Shown here: positions 15,764-23,048 of the stretch, piece after piece
Layout: every line of letters begins with the position of its first letter
Position numbering within the stretch: the first letter of the stretch is position 1
Origin: DATMTS01 sp035564555
Lineage (GTDB): Bacteria > Actinomycetota > Actinomycetes > Actinomycetales > Microbacteriaceae
Direction: 5' to 3'
DNA: 26,959 nucleotides
Assembly (NCBI GenBank): GCA_035564555.1
Contig: DATMTS010000007.1
Span: 1 to 26,959 of the forward strand
The notes under the pieces: generated by a model
The model's database searches: none
Seen by the model: the letters and a program-made list of their open reading frames with translations, nothing else
What the model was told of the DNA's origin: nothing
Translations under genes and position numbers: made by a program

Positions 15764-16860
15764 CCGCGGCTGGGTTGCGCGTCGGCGTGGTCGGCGTCGG
15801 CAACATCAGCGCGCAGTACTTCCAGCACCTGCCCCAACTGCCGGGTCTGCGCCTGGTGGCGGTCGCTGACGTGAACGAGGCCCGGGCCGCCGAGGTCGCG
15901 GCCGAGCAAGGCGTGGCCGCGATGAGCGTCGATGAGTTGCTCGGCTCCTCAGAGGTTGACGCCGTGCTCAACCTCACGATCCCCGCCGCGCACGTCGAGG
16001 TCGCCACCCGCGCGCTGCAGGCCGGCAAGCATGTCTACGGCGAGAAGCCGCTCGGGCTGTCGCCGGCCGAAGCGGCGCCGATGCTCGAACTGGCGCGAGA
16101 GCGCGGGCTGCGGGTCGGCAGCGCTCCGGACACCGTGTTGGGCACCGGCATCCAGACCGCGCGCAAGGTTCTGGATGAGGGAACGATCGGCGACCCGGTC
16201 GCCGCGTTCGTGCACTGGACCGCGCCGGGCCACGAACTGTGGCACCCGGCGCCGCAGTTCTACTATCAGCCCGGCGGCGGGCCCTTGTTCGACATGGCGC
16301 CGTACTACCTCACCGCTCTGATCACCCTCTTCGGCCCCGTCGTGCGGGTGTCCGGCGTCGCCACGCGTTCGGCCCGAGAGCGTTCCGTCGCCACCGGTCC
16401 GCAGGCGGGCACCACGTTCCCCGTGGATGTCGACACTCATGTCAGCGCGATCCTCGAGCACGCCGGCGGCGTGACGGTCACGTTGACCGTCAGCTTCGAG
16501 GTATGGGCGTCGCGCGCTCCGCTCTTCGAGGTCTACGGCACGGCCGGCACGATCGCGGTGCCCGACCCGAACCGGTTCTCCGACCCGGTGGAGGTCTACA
16601 CCGCGCAGAAGCGGGAGTGGACCGAGGTGCCCGACGCGGGCGGGTACACCGATGCGGGCCGCGGGTTCGGTCTGGCCGACATGGCGCGAGCGATCGAGAC
16701 GGATCGGCCGCACCGGGCGTCAGGCGACGTCGCGTTCCACGTGCTGGAGATCATGGATGCCGTGCTCCGGGCGGCCTCGGAGCATTCGGTCGTCGAGCTC
16801 GGCAGCACGGTGGAACGACCGGAAGCGGTGCCGTTCGGCGCCACGCCGAGCACGTGGTGA
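15760..16860 (+). CDS. Gfo/Idh/MocA oxidoreductase, ThuB-like
   Basis: This 366-residue dehydrogenase has a canonical nucleotide loop (VGVVGVGNISAQY), the EKP motif at E95-K96-P97, and GGGPLFDMAPYYLTAL, a Gfo-family active-site helix. Gene order and overlap with the ThuA-like gene make it a functional counterpart of ThuB, which oxidises trehalose-type disaccharides to 3-keto derivatives in rhizobia; whether trehalose is the substrate here is unknown. The GTG start overlaps the upstream stop, and the stop overlaps the GTG of the GH42 gene, so three genes in a row are translationally coupled. No defect is seen. Confidence 0.9.
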   Translation: MTAAGLRVGVVGVGNISAQYFQHLPQLPGLRLVAVADVNEARAAEVAAEQGVAAMSVDELLGSSEVDAVLNLTIPAAHVEVATRALQAGKHVYGEKPLGLSPAEAAPMLELARERGLRVGSAPDTVLGTGIQTARKVLDEGTIGDPVAAFVHWTAPGHELWHPAPQFYYQPGGGPLFDMAPYYLTALITLFGPVVRVSGVATRSARERSVATGPQAGTTFPVDVDTHVSAILEHAGGVTVTLTVSFEVWASRAPLFEVYGTAGTIAVPDPNRFSDPVEVYTAQKREWTEVPDAGGYTDAGRGFGLADMARAIETDRPHRASGDVAFHVLEIMDAVLRAASEHSVVELGSTVERPEAVPFGATPSTW

Positions 16861-18869
16861 TCGCAATTCCGGGCGGGCACGAGCCCGGCCTGCTGTTCGG
16901 CGGCGACTACAACCCCGAGCAATGGCCGGAAGAGGTCTGGCACGACGACATCCGGTTGATGAAGCAGGCAGGGGTGAACACGGCGACCGTCGGCGTGTTC
17001 GCCTGGTCATCGATCGAACCGGCGGAGGGACGCTACGAATTCGGCTGGCTCGATCGGGTGTTCGACCTGCTGAGCTCCAACGGCATCGGCATCATCCTCG
17101 CGACGCCGACGGCGTCCCCTCCACCGTGGTTCAGCCGTGCCCATCCCGAGGCGCTGCCGATCCGCAAAGACGGTGTGCGTCTGATGCATGGCAGCCGCGA
17201 CACGTACAACCCGGCTGCGCCTGCCTATCGCGAGGCTGCGGTCAGAGTCGCACGCGCGCTCGCCGAGCGGTACGGCACGCACCCGTCGTTGCGGGCCTGG
17301 CATCTGCACAACGAATACGGCACCGTCGGCTACGGCCCGCTCGTGGACGTCGAGTTCCGGGTCTGGCTTCGGCAGCGTTATCGCGACCTGGATACGCTCA
17401 ATGCGGCCTGGCACACCGCTTTCTGGTCTCAGGGCTACGCAGAGTGGGACGACATCCTGGCGCCGCAAGAGACGCAGTATCTGCCGAACCCTACGCAGGT
17501 GCTCGACTTCAAGCGATTCACCGGCGACCTGCTCCGAGACTGCTATAGCGACCAGATCGCCGTCGTCCGCGAGCTGAGCCCGCAGGTTCCGGTGACGACG
17601 AACTTCATGCTTCCCGAGTGGTTGCACTACGACCATTGGGACTTCGCCGACGAGAGCGATTTCGTCTCGATCGATCACTACATCGACGCAGCCGGTGCAG
17701 ACGGCGGGGCGCACGCGGCGTTCGGCGCCGACCAGGCGCGCTCGTTCGGGCACGGCAAGCCGTGGCTTTTGATGGAGCAGGCGGCGAACACCCGCAACAC
17801 GGGTGGACGGATTCTGGCGAACGAGCCGGGACAGGTGATGCGAACGAGCCTGCAGCACGTGGCTCGGGGTGCCTTCGGCATCCTGTTCTTCCAATGGCGC
17901 GCGCCGTACGCCGGCGCCGAGTTCTTCCACTCCACGATGGTTCCGCACGTCGGGGAGGACAGCCGGGTCTTTCGCGAGGTCGTGCAGTTGGGGCAGCTTC
18001 TCGGCGGTTTGTCGCAACTGGCGCTCGCTCCCGCCGGCGGCGTCGCGAACAGGCATCGGGTGGCCATCGCATGGGATGCCGACGCCTGGTGGGCGGCCGA
18101 GACCGCGAGCCTGCCGAGCGACGCTTTCTCGCTGTACCGGGCCGCGCGACGCACCCACCGGGCCCTGTGGTATCTGGGCGTGAACAGCGACTTCGTGCGA
18201 CTGGATCACGACCTCTCCGGTTACGCCGTCGTACTCGTGCCGAGCCAGTTGCTGGTCACTGACCAGCAGACTGAGGCGCTGCGCGCCTTCGTGCACCACG
18301 GCGGCCGCGTCGTCGTGTGGTATTTCAGCGGCACCTTCGACGGCGATCTGCACATCATTCCCGGGGGTTACAGCGGTGCATTCGCGGAGCTGCTGGGGGT
18401 GCGCGTCACCGAGCTGCTGCCACTCGAGCAGGCAGCGACGATCGAGCTGGAGGGCGGGCGCACGGCATCCGAATGGTCGGAGCGGCTGGAACTGCGCGGT
18501 GCGGAGGTCGTGCGGCGCTATGCGACCGGGCCCGCCGCGGGGTTGCCCGCGGTGACAGCTCATGAGGCCGGTGCGGGTCGAGCCTGGTACGTGTCGACCG
18601 AACTCGACGACGCCGCCCTGACCGAACTGCTCGCGGAGGTGCTGGATGCCGCCGGGGTGGGTCCCGAGGTGCCGGGCGCCGGTGGCGGGCTGGAGGCGAT
18701 CACGCGGTTCGCCGGCGAGAATTCGTATCTGATCCTGATCAATCACGATTCGCGAGACCGTGCGGCGACCGTGGACGGCACCGACGTGCTCACCGGAGCG
18801 CACCGGAACGGCGAGATCACGCTGCCCTCCGGAGACATGCTGGTGCTGCGCAGGCCGAACCGGGGATGA
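16857..18869 (+). CDS. GH42 beta-galactosidase
   Basis: This 670-residue glycoside hydrolase hydrolyses terminal beta-galactosides. The N-terminus LLFGGDYNPEQWP is diagnostic of GH42. The acid/base is E153 in WHLHNEYG and the nucleophile is E307 in LLMEQAANTRN. A trimerisation domain with VVLVPSQLLVT and a C-terminal beta domain complete the normal three-domain length. There is no signal peptide, so it acts in the cytoplasm on imported sugars. The GTG at 16857 overlaps the upstream stop; an adjacent GTG at 16854 is equivalent. Some GH42 enzymes act on arabinosides or plant galacto-oligosaccharides, so the natural substrate may not be lactose. Confidence 0.95.
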   Translation: MIAIPGGHEPGLLFGGDYNPEQWPEEVWHDDIRLMKQAGVNTATVGVFAWSSIEPAEGRYEFGWLDRVFDLLSSNGIGIILATPTASPPPWFSRAHPEALPIRKDGVRLMHGSRDTYNPAAPAYREAAVRVARALAERYGTHPSLRAWHLHNEYGTVGYGPLVDVEFRVWLRQRYRDLDTLNAAWHTAFWSQGYAEWDDILAPQETQYLPNPTQVLDFKRFTGDLLRDCYSDQIAVVRELSPQVPVTTNFMLPEWLHYDHWDFADESDFVSIDHYIDAAGADGGAHAAFGADQARSFGHGKPWLLMEQAANTRNTGGRILANEPGQVMRTSLQHVARGAFGILFFQWRAPYAGAEFFHSTMVPHVGEDSRVFREVVQLGQLLGGLSQLALAPAGGVANRHRVAIAWDADAWWAAETASLPSDAFSLYRAARRTHRALWYLGVNSDFVRLDHDLSGYAVVLVPSQLLVTDQQTEALRAFVHHGGRVVVWYFSGTFDGDLHIIPGGYSGAFAELLGVRVTELLPLEQAATIELEGGRTASEWSERLELRGAEVVRRYATGPAAGLPAVTAHEAGAGRAWYVSTELDDAALTELLAEVLDAAGVGPEVPGAGGGLEAITRFAGENSYLILINHDSRDRAATVDGTDVLTGAHRNGEITLPSGDMLVLRRPNRG

Positions 18870-18876
18870 CCTACGG

Positions 18877-18903
18877 GTGAACCGGTTCACGCTGCTGTAC
18901 AGT
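18877..18903 (+). promoter_or_regulatory. Perfect palindromic operator and -10 before GH1 gene
   Basis: GTGAACCGGTTCAC (18877-18890) is a perfect 14-base palindrome with the central CG of LacI-family operators. TACAGT (18898-18903) nearby is a plausible -10, so the operator would cover the -35 to -10 spacer and block polymerase. It lies eight bases after the GH42 stop codon, giving the GH1 gene its own regulated promoter inside the operon. It shares its AACCGGT core with the site at 11511-11522. Confidence 0.65.
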
Positions 18904-18953
18904 CGACGACAATGGGACAGCGCCGAGTGCGCACGAAAGGCCGGCTAGCAACG

Positions 18954-20393
18954 ATGAGCACCTACGACGACGACTATCGAATCCCCGGATCGCAGTTCCC
19001 GCCCGGTTTCGTCTTCGGTTCGGCGACGGCGTCGTACCAGGTCGAGGGTGCCGTGCAAGAAGACGGCCGCGGGCAGAGCATCTGGGACACCTTCAGCCAT
19101 ACCAAGGGTCGCGTCTGGAACGGCGACACCGGCGACGTCGCCGACGATCACTATCATCGGCTCGACGCCGACCTCGACCTGATGAAGCGGCTGAACCTCG
19201 GGGCATACCGCTTTTCGATCGCGTGGCCGCGCATCCAGCCCACGGGCCGCGGCCAGTCGAACCGCAGGGGGCTCGATTTCTACGCACGACTGGTCGACGG
19301 CCTGCTCGAGCGCGACATCCAGCCGGTGGCGACGCTGTACCACTGGGATCTGCCGCAGGCGCTCGAGGATGCCGGTGGCTGGCCCTCCCGCGACACCGCC
19401 GAGGCGTTCGCCGACTATGCCGCGATCATGGGCAAGGCGCTCGGCGACCGGGTCGCCGTGTGGACGACGATGAACGAACCGTGGTGCGCCGCGTATCTCG
19501 GCTACGCCTCCGGCGCCCACGCGCCGGGTCGAACAGAACCGGCGGCAGCGCTCGCGGCAGTCCACCACCTCAACCTCGCGCACGGCCTCGGCGTTCAGGC
19601 GCTTCGTTCGGTGGTGCGCAACGATGCGCAGTACTCGATCACGCTGAACCTGCACGTGATCCGCCCCGTGGACGACACCGGCGCCGAGGCGGCGCGGCGC
19701 ATCGACGCCCTGGGCAACCGCGCCTTCACGCATCCGCTGTTGAAGGGTGAATACCCCGTCGACCTGCTGTCCGATACGGCCGCGATCACCGATTGGTCGT
19801 TCGTGCACGACGGCGACCTGGAGCAGATCAACCAGCCCATCGACCTCCTCGGCGTCAACTACTACTCGACCAATCGGGTGCGACTGTGGAACGGCATCGG
19901 CGAGAAGCAGCACGCCGACGGGCACAAGAGCGTCGGAGCATCGCCGTGGCCCGGGGCGCACGAGGTCGAATTCCTCGAGCAGCCCGGGCCGTACACCGAC
20001 ATGGGATGGAATATCGAGCCGGCCGGACTGTACGACCTGCTGGTCTCGCTGCGCGACGAATTCCCCGACCAGCCCCTGATGGTCACCGAGAACGGGGCGG
20101 CGTTCCCCGACCACGTCGTGCACGAGGAGGCAGGCCCGGCCGTTCACGACGCCGCTCGCGTCGACTATCTGCTTCGGCATCTCACGGCCGCGCACCGCGC
20201 GATCGAGGCCGGGGTCGACCTGCGCGGCTATTTCGTGTGGTCGTTGCTCGACAACTTCGAGTGGGCGTTCGGCTACTCGATGCGATTCGGCATCGTCCGG
20301 GTCGACTTCGACACCCTGGAACGGCTGCCGAAGGACAGCGCGCACTGGTACGCGAAGCTGGCCGAGAGCGGCCGGATCCCCGAAACCGACTAG
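18954..20393 (+). CDS. GH1 beta-glucosidase
   Basis: This 479-residue retaining glycosidase of family 1 hydrolyses beta-glucosides such as cellobiose or aryl glucosides in the cytoplasm. The acid/base E175 lies in TMNEPW and the nucleophile E379 in MVTENGAAF; FPPGFVFGSATASYQVEGA at the N-terminus and FEWAFGYSMRFGIV near the C-terminus are classic GH1 motifs. There is no signal peptide. The ATG at 18954 gives a normal N-terminus, with GAAAGG 13 bases upstream, a little far. An in-frame ATG at 18912, nine bases after TACAGT, could instead give a leaderless form with 14 extra residues. Activity on beta-galactosides or beta-xylosides cannot be excluded. Confidence 0.95.
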   Translation: MSTYDDDYRIPGSQFPPGFVFGSATASYQVEGAVQEDGRGQSIWDTFSHTKGRVWNGDTGDVADDHYHRLDADLDLMKRLNLGAYRFSIAWPRIQPTGRGQSNRRGLDFYARLVDGLLERDIQPVATLYHWDLPQALEDAGGWPSRDTAEAFADYAAIMGKALGDRVAVWTTMNEPWCAAYLGYASGAHAPGRTEPAAALAAVHHLNLAHGLGVQALRSVVRNDAQYSITLNLHVIRPVDDTGAEAARRIDALGNRAFTHPLLKGEYPVDLLSDTAAITDWSFVHDGDLEQINQPIDLLGVNYYSTNRVRLWNGIGEKQHADGHKSVGASPWPGAHEVEFLEQPGPYTDMGWNIEPAGLYDLLVSLRDEFPDQPLMVTENGAAFPDHVVHEEAGPAVHDAARVDYLLRHLTAAHRAIEAGVDLRGYFVWSLLDNFEWAFGYSMRFGIVRVDFDTLERLPKDSAHWYAKLAESGRIPETD

Positions 20394-20396
20394 GCT
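20391..20396 (+). promoter_or_regulatory. -10 element of leaderless ROK gene, overlapping GH1 stop
   Basis: TAGGCT (20391-20396) lies six bases before the GTG start of the ROK gene, and its first three bases are the TAG stop codon of the GH1 gene. No ribosome site precedes the GTG. This spacing is what is expected for a leaderless transcript, so the regulator can be expressed independently of the operon. Confidence 0.45.
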
Positions 20397-20402
20397 TCCG
20401 CC

Positions 20403-21593
20403 GTGAGTGACGCAGCCGTCCCGGTGGCCCCGGGAAGCAACCTCGACGCGGTCCGTCAGCACAACCTCTCGACCGTGCTGACGCTCGTGCACCGTGCCGG
20501 TGCGCTCTCCCGTTCCGAGCTCACCCGGGCGACGGGTTTGAACCGATCCACGATCGCGGCGCTCGTGATCGAGCTCGCGGCACTCGGATTCGTTGCCGAG
20601 GCCGAGCCGCGCGCCGCCACCGGCGTCGGCAGGCCCAGTCCCATGGTCACGGCGAATCCCGCCGTCGTCGCGGTGTCGGTGAACCCCGAGGTGGATGCCG
20701 TCACGGTCGGCATGGTGGGCCTGGACGGCACGCTGCACCGTCAACTGCGCCAGCCCACCAAGAAGCCGGCGACGGCCGCCGAAGCGGCGGGACTCGTGGC
20801 GGCGGCGCTCGAGGAGCTTCGCGCCACCTTCGACATCCCGGTGCGCACCGTCGCGATCGGGGCTGCGGTGCCCGGTCTGGTGCGCGAGGCCGACGGCGTC
20901 GTACGCCTCGCGCCCCACCTCGGATGGGTCGATGCCCCGTTCGCCGCCCTGCTGACCGCGGCCACCGGGTTGCCGGCGTCGGTCGCCAACGACGCCAATC
21001 TCGGAGCGCACGCCGAACGGCTGTACGGCGCGGGCGTCGGCGTCGACGACCTGGTGTATCTGAACGGCGGCCCGGGTGGCGTCGGCGCCGGCGTCATCGC
21101 GGGGGGCGCGTCACTCACCGGCTGGTCGGGCTACGCAGGCGAACTCGGTCACACGCTGGTGAACTCGGCCGGTGTTCGCTGCCACTGCGGCTCCACGGGG
21201 TGCCTCGAGACCGAAGTGGGCCAGGCGCCGCTGCTCGCGCTGCTCGGCATGGATGCCGCTGAGGCGGACGCGCTGGACGCCCGTCTTCGCGAATCGGTGG
21301 ATCCCGTCGTTCACGCGGAAGTGAGGCGGCAGCTCGGTTTCCTCGCTGTCGCCATCGCCAACGCGGTCAACGCGTTCAATCCGCGTCTTGTCGTGCTCGG
21401 GGGTTTTCTCGCCGCGCTGCACGCGGCCGCGCCCGAGGTGCTGCAGGATGCCGTGCGGGAGCGAACCCTGGCCGCGTCCGGCGACGGGTTGGGTATCGTG
21501 CGAGCCGAGTTGGGAGCCAGGCTGCTCACGGTCGCGGCCGCGGAACTGGCGTTCGAGCAACTGCTCGCCGATCCGGCGTCCGCCGCCTGCTGA
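20403..21593 (+). CDS. ROK-family transcriptional regulator
   Basis: This 396-residue protein combines an N-terminal winged helix-turn-helix (HNLSTVLTLVHRAGALSRSELTRATGLNRSTIAAL, residues about 20-55) with a ROK sugar-kinase-like domain. The zinc cluster of the family, CHCGSTGCLE, is present with C260, C262 and C267, and GYAGELGHTLV carries the upstream histidine. Proteins of this build (NagC, Mlc, XylR type) are sugar-responsive repressors rather than kinases. It starts nine bases after the GH1 stop codon, probably with its own leaderless promoter. Likely targets are the neighbouring glycoside operon or xylAB; a TTTG/CAAA palindrome before xylA resembles ROK operators. The target assignment is inference. 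Confidence 0.92.
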   Translation: MSDAAVPVAPGSNLDAVRQHNLSTVLTLVHRAGALSRSELTRATGLNRSTIAALVIELAALGFVAEAEPRAATGVGRPSPMVTANPAVVAVSVNPEVDAVTVGMVGLDGTLHRQLRQPTKKPATAAEAAGLVAAALEELRATFDIPVRTVAIGAAVPGLVREADGVVRLAPHLGWVDAPFAALLTAATGLPASVANDANLGAHAERLYGAGVGVDDLVYLNGGPGGVGAGVIAGGASLTGWSGYAGELGHTLVNSAGVRCHCGSTGCLETEVGQAPLLALLGMDAAEADALDARLRESVDPVVHAEVRRQLGFLAVAIANAVNAFNPRLVVLGGFLAALHAAAPEVLQDAVRERTLAASGDGLGIVRAELGARLLTVAAAELAFEQLLADPASAAC

Positions 21594-21602
21594 CGGGTCT
21601 CG

Positions 21603-21635
21603 GGCCGCCTGCCGACCGGTCTCGGGACGGCGGCC
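21603..21635 (+). terminator. Possible stem-loop after ROK gene
   Basis: GGCCGCC (21603-21609) pairs with GGCGGCC (21629-21635) around a 19-base loop, starting nine bases after the ROK stop codon. There is no T-run, and GC-rich DNA makes such pairs common, so this is only a weak terminator candidate. The surrounding segment also repeats GACGGGTCTCGGG / GACCGGTCTCGGG. Confidence 0.3.
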
Positions 21636-21653
21636 GACGGGCCTGCTGCGGTA

Positions 21654-21715
21654 TAGGCTTGATGAGCGGTCGAATCGATTCGACCGGGCTCGGGTGAAAC
21701 GCTCGACCGAGCGTT
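21654..21715 (+). promoter_or_regulatory. Promoter, 20-base palindrome and hairpins in exporter leader
   Basis: TAGGCT (21654-21659) is a good -10 element. At the expected transcription start lies CGGTCGAATCGATTCGACCG (21667-21686), a perfect 20-base palindrome suited to a dimeric repressor such as a TetR-type protein. Next comes the hairpin AACGCTC (21698-21704) / GAGCGTT (21709-21715). An alternative stem, GCTCGG (21688-21693) / CCGAGC (21707-21712), would exclude that hairpin. The leader runs about 140 bases to the exporter start. Confidence 0.55.
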
Positions 21716-21801
21716 CCCGCATCCGCTTCGCCGGGCAGCCTCCGGCGCATTCCCGATCTCTACCCGCGCTCCCCGCGCATCAGCCGCCTCTGCACTTCTA
21801 G
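21694..21801 (+). CDS. Possible 35-residue leader peptide upstream of exporter
   Basis: A GTG-initiated frame of 35 codons lies inside the leader of the exporter gene, starting with MKRSTERSRIRF and ending in a proline/histidine-rich PALPAHQPPLHF. Its TAG stop (21799-21801) overlaps the AGGA ribosome site of the exporter and ends eight bases before its GTG. Resistance and efflux genes are sometimes controlled by translated leader peptides that stall with the drug. No ribosome site of its own is convincing, and short frames are common in GC-rich DNA, so this is speculative. Confidence 0.25.
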   Translation: MKRSTERSRIRFAGQPPAHSRSLPALPAHQPPLHF

Positions 21802-21809
21802 GACCCTTT

Positions 21810-23039
21810 GTGACTACCGTCGTCCACCCCGGAGACTCCCTCTCAGGTCGCCAACGCCTCAGCTACATCCTCGTGCTCGGAGCACTGACCGCGCTCGGGC
21901 CGTTCACGATCGACACCTACCTGCCCGCGATGCCCCGCCTCGAGAGCGATTTCGACGTGCCGACGACCGTGATCCAGCTCACGCTCACCGCGACGACGAT
22001 CGGGTTCGGATTCGGCCAGCTGATCGTCGGCCCGTGGAGCGACAAGGTGGGGAGACGCCTGCCGCTGCTTCTGGCGACGACCGTGCACATCATCGCCTGT
22101 GTCGCGGCCGCCCTGGCTCCGAACGTCGAACTGCTCGGCGCGGCGCGTGCGCTGCAGGGCATCGGAGCCGCCGCGGGCGGTGTCGTGGCGATGGCCATGG
22201 TGCGCGACCTGTTCGGCGGCCGGCCGCTGGTGCGGATGCTTTCCAGGCTCGCCCTGGTGAACGGACTCGCGCCCGTGCTGGCACCGGTCCTCGGCTCGCA
22301 GCTGCTGCTGCTCATGCCGTGGCGGGGCATCTTCTGGGTGCTCGCCGTCTACGGCGCGTTCGTGCTCGGCTGCGTCGCATTGTGGATCGTCGAGACACTG
22401 CCGAAGGCGCGACGCCGTGACGCGGGTCACTCGACGATGCGGCAGCGTTATCGGGCGTTGTTCACCGACCGGGTCTACGTGGGCGTCATCGTCGTGGGCG
22501 CGATGAACTTCTCCGGTCTGTTCGCCTATCTGTCGGCGAGCTCTTTCGTGTTCCAGCAGGTGTACCACTTCGATCCGCAGCAATTCGGAATCCTGTTCGC
22601 CGTGAACTCGGTGGGGATCATCATCGGCGTGCAGACGTCCGCGCGCATCACCAAGTACGTCGGGCCGCAGTGGATTCTCGCCGTCTCAACAGCAGTCATG
22701 CTCGCGAGCGCGGCTGCGATCGTCATCCTGACCGAGGCGGGCGTCGGGATGTGGGGAGTCGTGATTCCGCTCTGGGTCTTCATCTGCGGTGCAGGGTTCG
22801 GCTTCCCCTGCGTACAGGTGCTCGCCCTGAACGGGCACGCGCACGAGGCCGGCACGGCGGCATCCCTGATGGGTGCCCTGAACTTCGGCCTGGCCGGGCT
22901 GCTGTCCCCGATCGTCGGCCTGCTCGGCGTTGCCAGCGCGGCACCGATGGGCATCGTCATGGTGGGATGCTCGGTCGTCTCGGTGTGTGCGTTGTGGGTC
23001 GTCGTGCGGCCGAAGACCGTGCCCGAATTGGTGCACTGA
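21810..23039 (+). CDS. MFS multidrug exporter, Bcr/CflA type
   Basis: This 409-residue membrane protein is a 12-helix major facilitator of the drug:H+ antiporter-1 group, Bcr/CflA branch. Typical motifs are FTIDTYLPAMP in helix 1 (from residue 32, with the conserved acidic D35), WSDKVGRR in the loop between helices 2 and 3 (D78), and ARALQGIGAAAGGV in helix 4. Such proteins expel small molecules (bicyclomycin, sulfonamides, chloramphenicol or cysteine have been reported for relatives) using the proton gradient. The GTG at 21810 has AGGA six bases upstream. Its long leader with a palindrome suggests inducible expression. No regulator gene is adjacent. The gene is intact. Confidence 0.92.
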   Translation: MTTVVHPGDSLSGRQRLSYILVLGALTALGPFTIDTYLPAMPRLESDFDVPTTVIQLTLTATTIGFGFGQLIVGPWSDKVGRRLPLLLATTVHIIACVAAALAPNVELLGAARALQGIGAAAGGVVAMAMVRDLFGGRPLVRMLSRLALVNGLAPVLAPVLGSQLLLLMPWRGIFWVLAVYGAFVLGCVALWIVETLPKARRRDAGHSTMRQRYRALFTDRVYVGVIVVGAMNFSGLFAYLSASSFVFQQVYHFDPQQFGILFAVNSVGIIIGVQTSARITKYVGPQWILAVSTAVMLASAAAIVILTEAGVGMWGVVIPLWVFICGAGFGFPCVQVLALNGHAHEAGTAASLMGALNFGLAGLLSPIVGLLGVASAAPMGIVMVGCSVVSVCALWVVVRPKTVPELVH

Positions 23040-23048
23040 GCCGCGGCT

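Noticed and set aside
18945..21011. Long minus-strand frame of 688 codons across GH1 and ROK genes
   Set aside because: Same cause. GH1 catalytic motifs and the ROK zinc cluster on the plus strand settle the coding strand.
21662..21697. Eleven-codon leaderless ORF starting at the ATG two bases after the TAGGCT -10
   Set aside because: The ATG is too close to the -10 to be included in the transcript, so translation is unlikely.
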